Origin: Actinophytocola sp044466355
GTDB taxonomy: Bacteria > Actinomycetota > Actinomycetes > Mycobacteriales > Pseudonocardiaceae
Assembly (NCBI RefSeq): GCF_044466355.1
Contig: NZ_JBITMQ010000014.1
Span: 186,001-250,000 of the forward strand
Reading direction: 5' to 3'
Length of the DNA: 64,000 nucleotides
The notes below the pieces were generated by a model that saw nothing but the letters and a program-made list of their open reading frames with translations, had not been told where the DNA came from and did not search any database. The stretch's first letter is position 1; the number at the start of each line of letters is the position of its first letter. The position numbers and the translations under genes are program-made. Below are positions 1 to 10,482 of the stretch, one piece after another.

Positions 1-959
1 CTGCACACGAACACCATGCTGGCCAGGGCCGGGGTGATGTCCGGGTTGCGGACCATCGCGAGCGCCTCGGCGATCGGGGCGTCCGGCAGCAGCACGATCG
101 GCTCCGGTGTCATGAGGCCGCCCGCCGTGTTCGACGAGTACGCCAGCAGCCTGCGCACGGGATCCGACTCCTGGCGTTCCATCAGGCCCAGCAGCCGTGA
201 CCGGTCCACGGCCGACAGCTCCGCCAGCAGGTCGGCGGCGTCGTCGGGGTCCATGGCCTCCAGGATGTCCGCCGCCCGTTCCTCGTCCAGGTGCGCCAGC
301 AGGTCCTTCTGGTCCTGCTCCGGCAGCTCCTCGAACACATCCGCCAGCCGCTCGTCGTCGAGGCTGTCCGCCACCTCGTACCTGCGTTTCGCGGGCAGCT
401 CACGCAGCGCCGCCGCCACGTCCGCGGCGCGCATGCCCTCGAACACGGTCAGCAGGTGCACCGCGCCCTGCGGTGCCGACGCGAGGTCCGTGACGCCCGG
501 CGCGTCGATCTCCTCCCACCGCAGCACCTGGATGGGCCCCCGCCGGGACAGCCTGCCCGTGCGTTCGCGGATCGCGACGCGGGAGAGCACCCAGTCGCGG
601 GTCCTGCTCGGTTCCATCGCGGCGTCCACCAGCACCGCGGGCCGTTCCGTGTCGACGATCAAGGCCCTGGCGTCCAGCAGCTGGCCCACCACCAGCACCT
701 CGTTGGGGCGTTGGTGGAAGCGGCGCAGGTTCACCGACCCCGTGGCGAGCGTCACCGCGTTCGCGTCGATCGAGGTCACGCGCAGCATCGGCACGAAGAT
801 CCGGCGGCGGGTCGCCAGCTCCACGACCGCGCCGAGGACGCGGGGTGGTTCGCGGTCGGTGCGCAGCACCGCCACCACGTCCCGGATCTTGCCGATGGAC
901 TCGCCGTCCGGCCCGTACACCGGCAGTCCGACGAGCTGTGCGACGAAGACCCTGCTCAC
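1..959 (-). CDS. MgtE N-terminal / CBS domain protein (3' end outside window)
   Basis: A reading frame on the minus strand opens with GTG at 959 and runs off the left edge after 319 codons. The first ~110 residues look like a PRC-barrel-type beta domain (starts VSRVFVAQLVGLPVYG). Residues ~175-275 are the acidic helical repeats of an MgtE N-terminal domain (DDERLADVFEELPEQDQ, then ERAADILEAMDPDDAADLL). A CBS domain begins near residue 280 (GGLMTPEPIVLLPD). In known magnesium channels these domains sense Mg2+; actinobacterial proteins with PRC + MgtE_N + CBS but no membrane channel are common, and this may be one. In Mycobacterium tuberculosis a similar gene (Rv1232c) lies near lpqY-sugABC, as here. 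Function beyond the domains is inference; the C-terminus is unseen. Confidence 0.8.
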   Translation of the reverse strand, partial: MSRVFVAQLVGLPVYGPDGESIGKIRDVVAVLRTDREPPRVLGAVVELATRRRIFVPMLRVTSIDANAVTLATGSVNLRRFHQRPNEVLVVGQLLDARALIVDTERPAVLVDAAMEPSRTRDWVLSRVAIRERTGRLSRRGPIQVLRWEEIDAPGVTDLASAPQGAVHLLTVFEGMRAADVAAALRELPAKRRYEVADSLDDERLADVFEELPEQDQKDLLAHLDEERAADILEAMDPDDAADLLAELSAVDRSRLLGLMERQESDPVRRLLAYSSNTAGGLMTPEPIVLLPDAPIAEALAMVRNPDITPALASMVFVC

Positions 960-987
960 GGCACCCACGCGCGCAAGGCTATCCGGT

Positions 988-2724
<1,737 letters not shown>

Positions 2725-2742
2725 AGACGCACGGTAGCGGGG

Positions 2743-3585
2743 TCAGGCGAGCGCCGCCGCGATTCGCGCACAGGCCGTGCCCAGCCAGTGGTCCGGGCCA
2801 CTGTAGAGCCAGTTGTCGATGGCCCGGACGAACGTCCACCGCCGGGCCAGTGACCAGTCCAGCCCGGTGGCGTCGGTGATCGCGGCCAGCCCGCCGACGG
2901 CCTGGACCTCGTCGAACCGGTTCCACAGCAACGGGATGAGCCCGAACTCGCGGTCGCCCGCGATCGGCTTCGGGTCGATCACGAGCCACGGCTCGCGTTC
3001 GCCGCGCAGCACGTTGTCGTAGTGCAGGTCCTCGTTGACCAGGTGGTTCCCGGGGGTGAGCTCCCGGCAGTACGCGACCGCCTGCTCGACCAGCTCGGCC
3101 GGGACCGTGCCGTCGTTCTCCTCCGGGAACTCGTGGACCCAGCGCGCCGCGTTGTCCCGCATGTGCCGCATGCCGGGCGGCGCGGGCCGGTCGAGGCGGC
3201 GGATCATGCCCGTGACCACGGTCAACGCCTCCTCGATCGGCGCATGCCGCAGCGTGACCGCGGGGTCGAGGCGCTCCAGGAGCAGCGCCCACGCGTCGTC
3301 GTCGTGCGCGAGCAGGCGGACCGCGCCGTCACCGTCCCACAGGGAGAGCGCGAGTGCCTCGTGCCTGGCCTCGTCGTGCGGCCAGGTCACCTTGAGCACC
3401 GCGGGCTCGCCGGACGGGCGGCGGACGGGCACGACGAGCGCGCACACGCCGTGCATGAGCGGGCCGTCGACGGTCAACGCCCAGCGGGCGAGGCACGACT
3501 CGGCGAGCGCGGGCAGCCGCGCCAGCCATTCGGCGCCCTCGGCGTCGAAGCCCGCCGCGAAGGTCTCTGGCACGGTCAAGGTCAT
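2743..3585 (-). CDS. Aminoglycoside/hydroxyurea-type phosphotransferase (APH(6)-like kinase)
   Basis: The 280-residue product has the APH-type kinase fold. A candidate ATP-binding Lys is at 65 (AVLKVTW), the catalytic loop is NEDLHYDNVL (Asp 186, Asn 191) and the metal-binding Asp is in VIDPKP (204). Length and the 'HxDLHxDN...DPKP' spacing match the family of streptomycin 6-kinases and hydroxyurea phosphotransferases (PF04655). Such chromosomal genes are widespread in actinomycetes and many have no proven drug substrate, so resistance is not certain. It stands divergent from the CoA lyase operon, with 90 bases between starts. The downstream kinase gene lies 18 bases away on the same strand. 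Confidence 0.85.
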   Translation of the reverse strand: MTLTVPETFAAGFDAEGAEWLARLPALAESCLARWALTVDGPLMHGVCALVVPVRRPSGEPAVLKVTWPHDEARHEALALSLWDGDGAVRLLAHDDDAWALLLERLDPAVTLRHAPIEEALTVVTGMIRRLDRPAPPGMRHMRDNAARWVHEFPEENDGTVPAELVEQAVAYCRELTPGNHLVNEDLHYDNVLRGEREPWLVIDPKPIAGDREFGLIPLLWNRFDEVQAVGGLAAITDATGLDWSLARRWTFVRAIDNWLYSGPDHWLGTACARIAAALA

Positions 3586-3675
3586 GCCGACAGCGTGGCG
3601 TAGCTGACACGTGTACGGCGAGCCGGTTTCGCACGGCCTAGGGTTACCGGCAGGTAGCTTCAGTTTGGAGGCTCG

Positions 3676-4734
3676 ATGAGGTCACCGAAGGACTTCTTCC
3701 GCCCGCTCGCAGTCGGCGCGCCGGAGCCGCTGCGGCAGATCCCCTTCCGCCCGTCCCGGATGATCCACTTCTTCGACCCGGGCAACGAGAAGATGGCGGC
3801 CAAGGTCCCCGGCATGGTCGGCAAGGCCGACGTGCTGCTCGGCAACCTCGAGGACGCGATCCAGGCGGACCGCAAGGAGTCCGCGCGGAACGGCCTCGTG
3901 CGCATCGCACGCGAGGTGGACTTCGGTGACACCCAGCTGTGGACGCGGATCAACAGCCTCGACTCGCCGTGGGTGCTCGACGACCTGCTCACGCTGGTCA
4001 CGGAGGTCGGCGACAAGCTCGACGTGATCATGGTGCCGAAGGTCGAAGGGTCTGCGGACATCCACTACGTCGACCGGCTGCTCGCCCAGCTGGAGGCCAG
4101 GGCCGGGCTGACGAAGCCGTTGCTGGTGCACGCGATCCTGGAGACCGCCAGCGGCGTGGCGAACGTCGAGGAGATCGCGCTCGCCAGCCCGCGCATGCAG
4201 GGCATCTCCCTCGGCCCCGCCGACCTGGCCGCGTCGCGCCGGATGAAGACGACCCGTGTCGGCGGCGGCCATCCCGGCTACCTGGTGCGGACCGACCCGG
4301 TCGGCGACGACCTGTCCGCCGGCCGGACCACCTACCAGCAGGACCTGTGGCACTACACGGTCGCCCGCATGGTGGACGCCTGTGTGGCGGCCGGGATCCT
4401 GCCGTACTACGGGCCGTTCGGCGACATCCGTGACGTGGTGGCGTGCGAGGACCAGTTCCGCAACGCCTACCTGCTGGGGTGCGTGGGCGCGTGGAGCCTG
4501 CACCCGGCGCAGATCGAGATCGCGCGGCGCGTGTTCTCGCCCGAGGCGTCCGAGGTGGCGTGGGCACGCCGGGTCATCGCCGCGATGGGCGACGGTACGG
4601 GCGCGGTCATGCTGGACGGGAAGATGCAGGACGACGCGACCGTCAAGCAGTGCCAGGTGATCGTCGCCCTCGCCGACGACCTCGCCGCCCGCGATCCGGA
4701 GCTGGCCGCCGCGTACAAGGAGGCGTCCGCGTGA
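3676..4734 (+). CDS. HpcH/HpaI-CitE family CoA-ester lyase (malyl-CoA/methylmalyl-CoA lyase type)
   Basis: The 352-residue protein starts at ATG 3676, with TTGGAGG about 8 bases upstream. It has the TIM-barrel motifs of CitE-like lyases: GNLEDAI near 57-63, VPKVEG, the metal-ligand Glu in HAILETASGV and GPADLAAS. The length and the N-terminal RPSRMIHF... extension fit the long L-malyl-CoA/beta-methylmalyl-CoA lyase branch better than short CitE. Those enzymes cleave (methyl)malyl-CoA to acetyl- or propionyl-CoA plus glyoxylate, as in the ethylmalonyl-CoA pathway. It overlaps the next lyase by four bases, so the two are co-translated and may act together. Substrate is inferred from family. Confidence 0.85.
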   Translation: MRSPKDFFRPLAVGAPEPLRQIPFRPSRMIHFFDPGNEKMAAKVPGMVGKADVLLGNLEDAIQADRKESARNGLVRIAREVDFGDTQLWTRINSLDSPWVLDDLLTLVTEVGDKLDVIMVPKVEGSADIHYVDRLLAQLEARAGLTKPLLVHAILETASGVANVEEIALASPRMQGISLGPADLAASRRMKTTRVGGGHPGYLVRTDPVGDDLSAGRTTYQQDLWHYTVARMVDACVAAGILPYYGPFGDIRDVVACEDQFRNAYLLGCVGAWSLHPAQIEIARRVFSPEASEVAWARRVIAAMGDGTGAVMLDGKMQDDATVKQCQVIVALADDLAARDPELAAAYKEASA

Positions 4735-5576
4735 GGCCCCGCCGGTCCGTTCTGTACATGCCGGGCGCGAACGAACGCGCGCTGGAGAAGGCGAGGACGC
4801 TGCCCGCGGACGCGCTGATCCTCGACCTGGAGGACGCGGTCGCCCCGGACGCGAAGGTCGACGCGCGGGAACGGGTGTGCGCGGCGGTCGGTTCGTACGG
4901 CTCGCGCGAGGTGACGATCCGCGTGAACGGCGCCGGCACGCCGTGGCACGCGGACGACCTGCGCGCGGCCGGTGAGGCGGGCCCGTCGGCGGTCGTGGTG
5001 CCCAAGGTGAACTCGGTCGACGAGGTCCACGCCATCGAGAAGGCGCTGTCGCACGCCCCGGACCACACGGCGATCTGGGCGATGATCGAGACCCCCGTGG
5101 CGGTGCTGAACTGCGCGTCGATCGCGGCGGCGTCCGAGCGGCTGACCGTCCTCGTGATGGGCACGAACGACCTGGCGAAGGAGATGACCGCGGCACAGGT
5201 GCCGGGCCGGGCGCCGTTGCTGGGCCCGCTGTCGACGTGCGTGCTGGCGGCGCGGGCGACCGGCCGGGTGATCCTGGATGGCGTCTACAACGACGTGCGC
5301 GACGCGGCCGGTTTCGCCGCGGAATGCCGCCAGGGCCGCGACTTCGGGTTCGACGGCAAGACGCTGATCCACCCGAGCCAGGTCGAGCCGTGCAACGAGG
5401 CCTTCGCGCCGTCGGCGGACGAGGTCGAGCACGCGCACCGGGTGATCGCCGCGTTCGAGGAGGCCACCCGCGAGGGTCGTGGAGTGGCCACTGTGGACGG
5501 TCGGATGATCGAGAACCTGCACGTGGCCAACGCCGAACGGACCCTTGCGCTGGCGGCGGCGATCACGCGACCCTGA
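4731..5576 (+). CDS. CitE-like CoA-ester lyase, second copy
   Basis: I chose GTG 4731 because it overlaps the previous stop (GTGA) and gives the expected N-terminus RPRRSVLYMPGANERAL. The 281-residue product carries DLEDAVAPD, the metal Glu in MIETPVAVLN, MGTNDLAKE and FGFDGKTLIHPSQV, all hallmarks of the CitE/malyl-CoA lyase family. It is shorter than its upstream neighbour and clearly non-identical, so the pair is not a recent duplication. In several actinomycetes two such lyases sit together; one may split methylmalyl-CoA and the other may be a malyl-CoA thioesterase or citramalyl-CoA lyase. That division is inference. Confidence 0.85.
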   Translation: MRPRRSVLYMPGANERALEKARTLPADALILDLEDAVAPDAKVDARERVCAAVGSYGSREVTIRVNGAGTPWHADDLRAAGEAGPSAVVVPKVNSVDEVHAIEKALSHAPDHTAIWAMIETPVAVLNCASIAAASERLTVLVMGTNDLAKEMTAAQVPGRAPLLGPLSTCVLAARATGRVILDGVYNDVRDAAGFAAECRQGRDFGFDGKTLIHPSQVEPCNEAFAPSADEVEHAHRVIAAFEEATREGRGVATVDGRMIENLHVANAERTLALAAAITRP

Positions 5577-5579
5577 CCG

Positions 5580-6317
5580 GTGATGGTCGACTACGACGCA
5601 CGCCTGCACGCGGTCTACGCCACCGGACGGCGGATGGCGCCCGAGGCGCGGGCGACGTGGATGGCGGCGTTCGCCCGTCACCTGCCACGGACACGGCCGC
5701 TGACCTGGCTCGACGTCGGCTCGGGCACCGGCCGCCTGACCCCGGCGCTGGCGGACGCGTTCGGCGGCCCGGTCCACGGCGTCGAGCCCTCGGACCGGAT
5801 GCGCGATCAGGCGCCCGCGCATCCCGCCGTGACGTACCTGGCCGGGGCCGCCGAACGGATCCCGTTGCCGGACGCCTCGTGCGACGCGGCGTTGCTGTTC
5901 TTCGTGTGGCACCACGTGCGTGACCGGTCGGCCGCCGTCCGGGAGTTGCGCCGGGTCGTCAGGCCGGGCGGCACGGTGTTCGTGCAGGCGAACCTCGCCG
6001 ACCGGATGCCCGACGTGTGGTGGTTCCGCGTCGTGCCGGAGTGGCGGGACGCCGACCGGGCGCAGTTCCGGACCGAGGCGAAGGTGCGGGACGACTTCAC
6101 GGACTTCTCGTTCGTCGCCCGCGACGAGGTCACGTGGCGCCGCTCGGCGAGCCTCGCGGAGGACCGCGAGAGGTTGCGGCTGCGTGCCGTCTCGATGTTC
6201 GAGTTCCTGACGGAGGAGACCGTGGCCGCGGGCTTCGCCAGGATCGACGAGGCGCTGCCCACCCTGGCCGACGGCCCGCAGTACGAGACCAACGACCTGC
6301 TCGTCTTCCGGCGCTGA
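5580..6317 (+). CDS. Class I SAM-dependent methyltransferase
   Basis: The frame can start at GTG 5580 or at the next codon, ATG 5583; the gap to the lyase stop is only a few bases, so it belongs to the same operon. The 245-residue protein has motif I (TWLDVGSGTGRL, ~40-51), the acidic post-I region (GVEPSDRM), motif II (CDAALLFFVWHHV) and motif III (RVVRPGGTVFVQ), the Methyltransf_11 pattern. The acceptor is unknown. No membrane segment or export signal is seen. Confidence 0.85.
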   Translation: MMVDYDARLHAVYATGRRMAPEARATWMAAFARHLPRTRPLTWLDVGSGTGRLTPALADAFGGPVHGVEPSDRMRDQAPAHPAVTYLAGAAERIPLPDASCDAALLFFVWHHVRDRSAAVRELRRVVRPGGTVFVQANLADRMPDVWWFRVVPEWRDADRAQFRTEAKVRDDFTDFSFVARDEVTWRRSASLAEDRERLRLRAVSMFEFLTEETVAAGFARIDEALPTLADGPQYETNDLLVFRR

Positions 6318-6382
6318 GCCCCGAGCCGTCCGACCTGGCCAGGCGTAGCATCGGCGGTGAGGGGGACGGCACGGGAGGTGCC

Positions 6383-7156
6383 ATGGTCGGCTACGTGTTC
6401 CTCATCGTTCTCACCGTTGTCCTGCTGGGAGCGTCCTCCTGTCTGCGGATCATCAGGCAATACGAGCGGGGCCTCGTGTTCCGGTTCGGGCGGGTGCGCG
6501 AAGGCGTGCGGTTCCCGGGGCTCGCGGTGCTGGTGCCGGTCGCGGACCGCATGGAGAAGGTCAACATGCAGATCGTGACCATGCCGGTGCCCGCGCAGGA
6601 AGGGATCACCCGCGACAACGTCACCGTACGGGTCGACGCGGTCGTCTACTTCAAGGTGATCGACCCCGTCGCCGCGATCGTGCAGGTCGAGGACTACCGG
6701 TTCGCCGTCGGGCAGGTCGCGCAGACGTCGCTGCGGTCGATCATCGGCAAGAGCGACCTCGACGACCTGCTGTGCGACCGGGAACGCCTCAACCAGGGCC
6801 TCGAGATGATGATCGACAGCCCGGCGCTGGGGTGGGGCGTGCACATCGACCGCGTGGAGATCAAGGACGTCGCGTTGCCCGAGTCGATGAAGCGCTCCAT
6901 GTCGCGGCAGGCGGAGGCCGAGCGGGAGCGGCGGGCCAGGGTCATCTCCGCGGACGGCGAGTTCCAGGCCTCGCGGAAGCTCTCCGACGCGGCGAAGGTC
7001 ATGGCCGACACGCCCGCGGCGCTGCAGTTGCGCCTGCTGGAGACCGTCGTGGAGGTCGCCGCCGAGAAGAACTCCACGCTCGTGTTGCCGTTCCCCGTCG
7101 AGCTGCTCCGGTTCCTCGAACGGGCGACCTCTGAGGAGAAGTCGCCCACCGCATAG
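6383..7156 (+). CDS. SPFH/Band 7 domain membrane protein (slipin-like)
   Basis: ATG 6383 was chosen because GGGAGGTG precedes it and it opens with a hydrophobic helix (MVGYVFLIVLTVVLLGAS). The 257-residue protein then shows slipin/stomatin signatures: RQYERGLVFRFGR, TRDNVTVRVDAVVYFKV, and a C-terminal charged helix (AEAERERRARVISADGEFQAS). SPFH proteins anchor in the membrane by the N-terminal segment and form oligomeric scaffolds; they often accompany NfeD proteins, but no nfeD is present here. It lies 65 bases after the methyltransferase and may be its operon partner. Confidence 0.88.
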   Translation: MVGYVFLIVLTVVLLGASSCLRIIRQYERGLVFRFGRVREGVRFPGLAVLVPVADRMEKVNMQIVTMPVPAQEGITRDNVTVRVDAVVYFKVIDPVAAIVQVEDYRFAVGQVAQTSLRSIIGKSDLDDLLCDRERLNQGLEMMIDSPALGWGVHIDRVEIKDVALPESMKRSMSRQAEAERERRARVISADGEFQASRKLSDAAKVMADTPAALQLRLLETVVEVAAEKNSTLVLPFPVELLRFLERATSEEKSPTA

Positions 7157-7166
7157 GGTTGCGCGG

Positions 7167-8084
7167 GTGGGTCTGTTCAACCGAGGCAGGCAGCGGCCGG
7201 ACGAACCGCCCGACGAGGCGCTCCCGGAGCTGACGGTCAGCGAGGCGCAGCGGCTGCGTGACCTGGTCCGCACCAGCATGGCCGGGGCCGGCTACGAGGT
7301 CACCGTCTACGCGGGGCACGTCGAGGACGCCGACGGCCGCCAGTTCGGGCTCGGCACGCTCGCCCGGCGGCTGTCCGACCCGGACGTGCCGGTCCGGCGG
7401 TGGAGCCGCGTGGTCGACGACCACCTGCGCAGGCTGCTGTCGGCGATCGACGGGCCGGACCAGTTCGACGTGCCCACCGAGGACCTGCTCAAGCACACCT
7501 ACCTGCGGCTCTACGACGCCGACTCGCTGCCGGACTCGCGGTGGTGGACCTACGGCCGCGAGGCCATGCCCGGGGTGCTGGAACTCCTCGCGCTCGACCT
7601 GCCGGACTCGGTCGCCACGTTCAACGACGAGCAGGTCGCGCGGCACGGCCTGGCCCGGCTGCGGGCCGCGGGCCTCGCCAACCTGCGCAAGGAACAGGCC
7701 GACGACCGGGTCACGCACCGCGGCGTGGAGATCCTCGTCGGGTCGATGTTCTTCGCGTCCACCGCGCTGGTGCTGCCCGAGGTCGTGCTGCGCACCACCG
7801 GCGAGGCGTCGCTGCCCAACGGGGTGCTGGTCGCGATCCCGTTCCGGCACCAGTTGCTCTACCACGTGCCCCGCGACAAGAACGTCGTCGAGGCGCTCCA
7901 CACGATGGCCGCGGTCGCCGCCAACGCCTACGCGGAGGAGGTCGGGCCGATCACCCCGCACGTGTTCTGGTGGCACGACGGCGAGTTCGAACAAATCACC
8001 CACGCCGACGACGACGGTGGTATAGCGATCCGTGTCGAGGGCGAGTTCGCGGAGATGTTCTCCCGGTTGTTTCCCGAGTCGTGA
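7167..8084 (+). CDS. Conserved hypothetical protein
   Basis: A 305-residue soluble protein starting at GTG 7167, 10 bases after the SPFH gene, so probably co-transcribed with it. I do not recognise a named domain with certainty. The C-terminal part has a beta-rich core (PNGVLVAIPFRHQLLYHVPRD) and a conserved-looking VFWWHDGEFEQI segment, vaguely like DUF1444-type proteins. No signal peptide or membrane helix is visible. A small stem follows the stop codon. The function is unknown. Confidence 0.75.
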   Translation: MGLFNRGRQRPDEPPDEALPELTVSEAQRLRDLVRTSMAGAGYEVTVYAGHVEDADGRQFGLGTLARRLSDPDVPVRRWSRVVDDHLRRLLSAIDGPDQFDVPTEDLLKHTYLRLYDADSLPDSRWWTYGREAMPGVLELLALDLPDSVATFNDEQVARHGLARLRAAGLANLRKEQADDRVTHRGVEILVGSMFFASTALVLPEVVLRTTGEASLPNGVLVAIPFRHQLLYHVPRDKNVVEALHTMAAVAANAYAEEVGPITPHVFWWHDGEFEQITHADDDGGIAIRVEGEFAEMFSRLFPES

Positions 8085-8104
8085 TCTGACTACGGAAAGT
8101 CAGA
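8085..8104 (+). terminator. Short hairpin directly after the 7167-8084 gene
   Basis: TCTGACT and AGTCAGA form a perfect 7-bp stem around a 6-base loop, beginning at the base after the TGA. The sequence that follows is A/T-rich (AACTATTACTCT) but has no long T run, so termination strength is uncertain. Confidence 0.45.
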
Positions 8105-8220
8105 ACTATTACTCTGCAGGTCGGCGACGTGACGGATCGTCGAAGGTTGCGGTGATATAACGCACAGATAACGGCCGTTTCCTTGCGTTTACCCCACCCC
8201 TGCGGGTGAAGCTGTCGCCC

Positions 8221-8400
8221 ATGGGTAAGCATCGCATCAAGGAGGGGCGAAGAGGGCTGCGCCTGTTCGGCGGCCGTCCCCCTCGCGACGATCTGTTCGA
8301 GCGCAGCTTCCGCTCCTGCCGCGGCTGCGGCGCCGACGTGTACGTCCTCGCCGACGACTGCCGCGACTGCGGCTCGCGCACCGAGCTCCGCGCCGGGTGA
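8221..8400 (+). CDS. Small zinc-ribbon-like protein
   Basis: From ATG 8221 the product has 59 residues; GTG 8206 would add five. Neither start has a convincing ribosome site. The basic N-terminal half (MGKHRIKEGRRGLRLFGG) is followed by CRGCGADVYVLADDCRDCGS, two CxxC pairs 12 residues apart that would hold one zinc as a ribbon. A stand-alone zinc ribbon of this size may bind nucleic acid or a protein partner. It is not in a tight operon: gaps are 136 bases upstream and 103 downstream. The gene call rests on codon bias and the cysteine pattern. Confidence 0.6.
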   Translation: MGKHRIKEGRRGLRLFGGRPPRDDLFERSFRSCRGCGADVYVLADDCRDCGSRTELRAG

Positions 8401-8503
8401 GCTGAACCGGTCCTGGTAGTGGCCCTCCGCACAAGCATCCGGCGAACGAGCGTTAACCGGTAGATACTGGCCGGTAACCACGTCGTCCGGAGGGAGCCCC
8501 ACG

Positions 8504-9697
8504 ATGGCCCGCCTTGCTCAGACCGCCGGTCTGACCGAGATCCAGCAGGAGATCCTGGCCACGGTCCGGGACTTCGTGGACAAGGAGATCATCCCGCACG
8601 CGCAGGCGCTGGAGCACGCCGACACCTACCCGGCCGACATCGTCGACGGGATGAAGGAGATGGGGCTGTTCGGCCTCACCATCCCCGAGGAGTACGGCGG
8701 GCTCGGCGAGTCGCTGCTCACCTACGCGCTGGTGGTCGAGCAGATCGCCCGCGGCTGGATGAGCGTCTCCGGCGTGATCAACACGCACTTCATCGTGGCG
8801 CACATGGTGAAACAGCACGGCACGGACGCCCAGAAGCAGAGCCTGCTGCCGCGCATGGCGACCGGTGAGGTGCGCGGGTCGTTCTCGATGTCGGAACCGG
8901 ACCTCGGCTCGGACGTCGCGGCGATCAAGACCCGCGCCAGGCGCGACGGTGACGACTACGTCATCGACGGCGCGAAGATGTGGCTGACGAACGGCGGCAG
9001 CTCCAACCTCATCGCGCTGCTGGTCAAGACCGACGAGGGCGCGGAGAAGGCGCACCAGAACCTGACGGCGTTCCTGGTGGAGAAGCCGGAGGGCTTCGGC
9101 GAGGTCGCGCCCGGTCTCACGATCCCCGGCAAGATCGACAAGATGGGCTACAAGGGCGTCGACACCACGGAGGCAGTGTTCGACGGCTACCGCATCGGCG
9201 CCGACGCGATCCTCGGCAACGCGCCCGGCAAGGGCTTCGCGCAGATGATGGACGGTGTCGAGGTCGGCCGCGTGAACGTGGCCGCGCGCGCGTGCGGCAT
9301 CGCGATCCGCGCGTTCGAGCTGGCCATCGACTACGCCCAGCAGCGCAGCACGTTCGGCAAGCCGATCGCACAGCACCAGGCGATCGCGTTCAAGCTCGCC
9401 GAGATGGCCACGAAGGTCGAGGCCGCGCACCTGATGATGGTGAACGCGGCGCGCCTGAAGGACTCCGGCGAACGCAACGACGTCGAGGCCGGCATGGCGA
9501 AGCTGATCGCGTCGGAGTACTGCGCCGAGGTGACCCAGGAGAGCTTCCGCATCCACGGCGGCTACGGCTACTCCAAGGAGTACGAGATCGAGCGCCTCAT
9601 GCGGGAGGCCCCGTTCCTGCTCATCGGCGAGGGCACCAGCGAGATCCAGAAGACGATCATCAGCCGCGGACTGCTGCGCGAGTACCGGTCGCGCTGA
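8504..9697 (+). CDS. Acyl-CoA dehydrogenase
   Basis: The 397-residue FAD enzyme starts at ATG 8504 after CGGAGGGAG. Family motifs are complete: SMSEPDLGSD for the flavin/substrate site, RAFELAIDYAQQRSTFG, IHGGYGYSKEYEIERLMRE and the catalytic-base Glu in IGEGTSEIQK. It should oxidise an acyl-CoA to the 2,3-enoyl-CoA and pass electrons to ETF. Chain specificity cannot be read from motifs. It could serve branched-chain or short-chain catabolism, and its closeness to the two CoA lyases hints at a shared acyl-CoA pathway; it has its own leader, so this is only suggestive. Confidence 0.92.
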   Translation: MARLAQTAGLTEIQQEILATVRDFVDKEIIPHAQALEHADTYPADIVDGMKEMGLFGLTIPEEYGGLGESLLTYALVVEQIARGWMSVSGVINTHFIVAHMVKQHGTDAQKQSLLPRMATGEVRGSFSMSEPDLGSDVAAIKTRARRDGDDYVIDGAKMWLTNGGSSNLIALLVKTDEGAEKAHQNLTAFLVEKPEGFGEVAPGLTIPGKIDKMGYKGVDTTEAVFDGYRIGADAILGNAPGKGFAQMMDGVEVGRVNVAARACGIAIRAFELAIDYAQQRSTFGKPIAQHQAIAFKLAEMATKVEAAHLMMVNAARLKDSGERNDVEAGMAKLIASEYCAEVTQESFRIHGGYGYSKEYEIERLMREAPFLLIGEGTSEIQKTIISRGLLREYRSR

Positions 9698-9796
9698 ACC
9701 GAGCAGTCCGGACGCCGGTTCCGGTTGGGCGGGGTTAGCACTGATTGCCCCTTGTTGGCAGGATGGGGTCAACTGCTGAACATGAGGTGAGCAACG

Positions 9797-10324
9797 GTGA
9801 GTGGTGCGTTCTCCGGCTCGGCGAGGGGCAGCCAGGCGCTCCCCAAGGTGCCGACGCCCCCGTCCGGCTGGCCGATCGGGTCGTACGGCACGTACCAGGA
9901 GGCCCATCGCGCGGTCGAGTACCTGGCAGGCAACGAGTTCCCGGTCCAGGAGGTCACGATCGTCGGTGTCGACCTCATGCTGGTCGAACGCGTCATCGGC
10001 AGGCTGAGCTGGCCGAAGGTGCTCGGCACCGGTGCGTTGTCCGGTGCGTGGTTCGGCCTGTTCGTCGGCCTGCTGCTCGGCCTGTTCAGCTCCCAGACCA
10101 TGTCCTTCGCCCCGATCCTCGTCGGCCTCGTCGCCGGCGTCGTCTTCGGTTTGATCTTCGCCGCGGTGGGGTACGCGACCACTCGCAGTACGGGCAGGGA
10201 GATCGCGTCGGCGAGCCAGTTGGTGGCCGGCCGCTACGACGTCCTCGCTCAGCCACGTAACGCGGAGAAGGGTCGTGACCTGCTGGCGAAGCTCGCGATG
10301 CGCCCGTCCGGAGCAACCGACTAG
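9797..10324 (+). CDS. General-stress-type (GSP17M-like) membrane protein, Rv1234-like
   Basis: A 175-residue protein starting at GTG 9797. Residues ~24-70 resemble the small alpha/beta domain of general stress protein 17M (WPIGSYGTYQEAHRAVEYL, VTIVGVDLMLV). Then come two hydrophobic segments (GALSGAWFGLFVGLLLGLF and FAPILVGLVAGVVFGLIF) joined by a short loop, and a short cytoplasmic tail. In M. tuberculosis a protein of similar size (Rv1234) sits directly before lpqY-sugABC, and the same order holds here. A role in the importer is not shown. Confidence 0.8.
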   Translation: MSGAFSGSARGSQALPKVPTPPSGWPIGSYGTYQEAHRAVEYLAGNEFPVQEVTIVGVDLMLVERVIGRLSWPKVLGTGALSGAWFGLFVGLLLGLFSSQTMSFAPILVGLVAGVVFGLIFAAVGYATTRSTGREIASASQLVAGRYDVLAQPRNAEKGRDLLAKLAMRPSGATD

Positions 10325-10387
10325 GCCGTTACACGCGTTGACCGGATCGTGACCGACCTAGGTTGCGGTCCGTGATCATCCGGCTTA

Positions 10388-10400
10388 GGTTCAGTGAACC
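10388..10400. promoter_or_regulatory. Palindrome upstream of lpqY, candidate operator
   Basis: GGTTCAGTGAACC is a perfect 13-base palindrome 83 bases before the lpqY start. A near copy of its left flank (CTAGGTT versus TTAGGTT) lies 27 bases further upstream, next to a TTGACC box at 10338. The arrangement suits a repressor or activator site, but no regulator is identified. Confidence 0.35.
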
Positions 10401-10482
10401 GTGACATTCGCATCCCCATGGCACGCCGAGGTGCCGCACGCCTCCTTTCTCCGTGCCGGAGGGATAGGGAGGCAGGGTTCAC

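Noticed and set aside
2743..3585. Horizontally acquired resistance gene
   Set aside because: Base composition matches neighbours and no mobile element is near; this kinase family is a common chromosomal gene in actinomycetes.
9735..9745. TTAGCACT as a CIRCE heat-shock element
   Set aside because: Only one half-site is present; the inverted partner GAGTGCTAA is missing.
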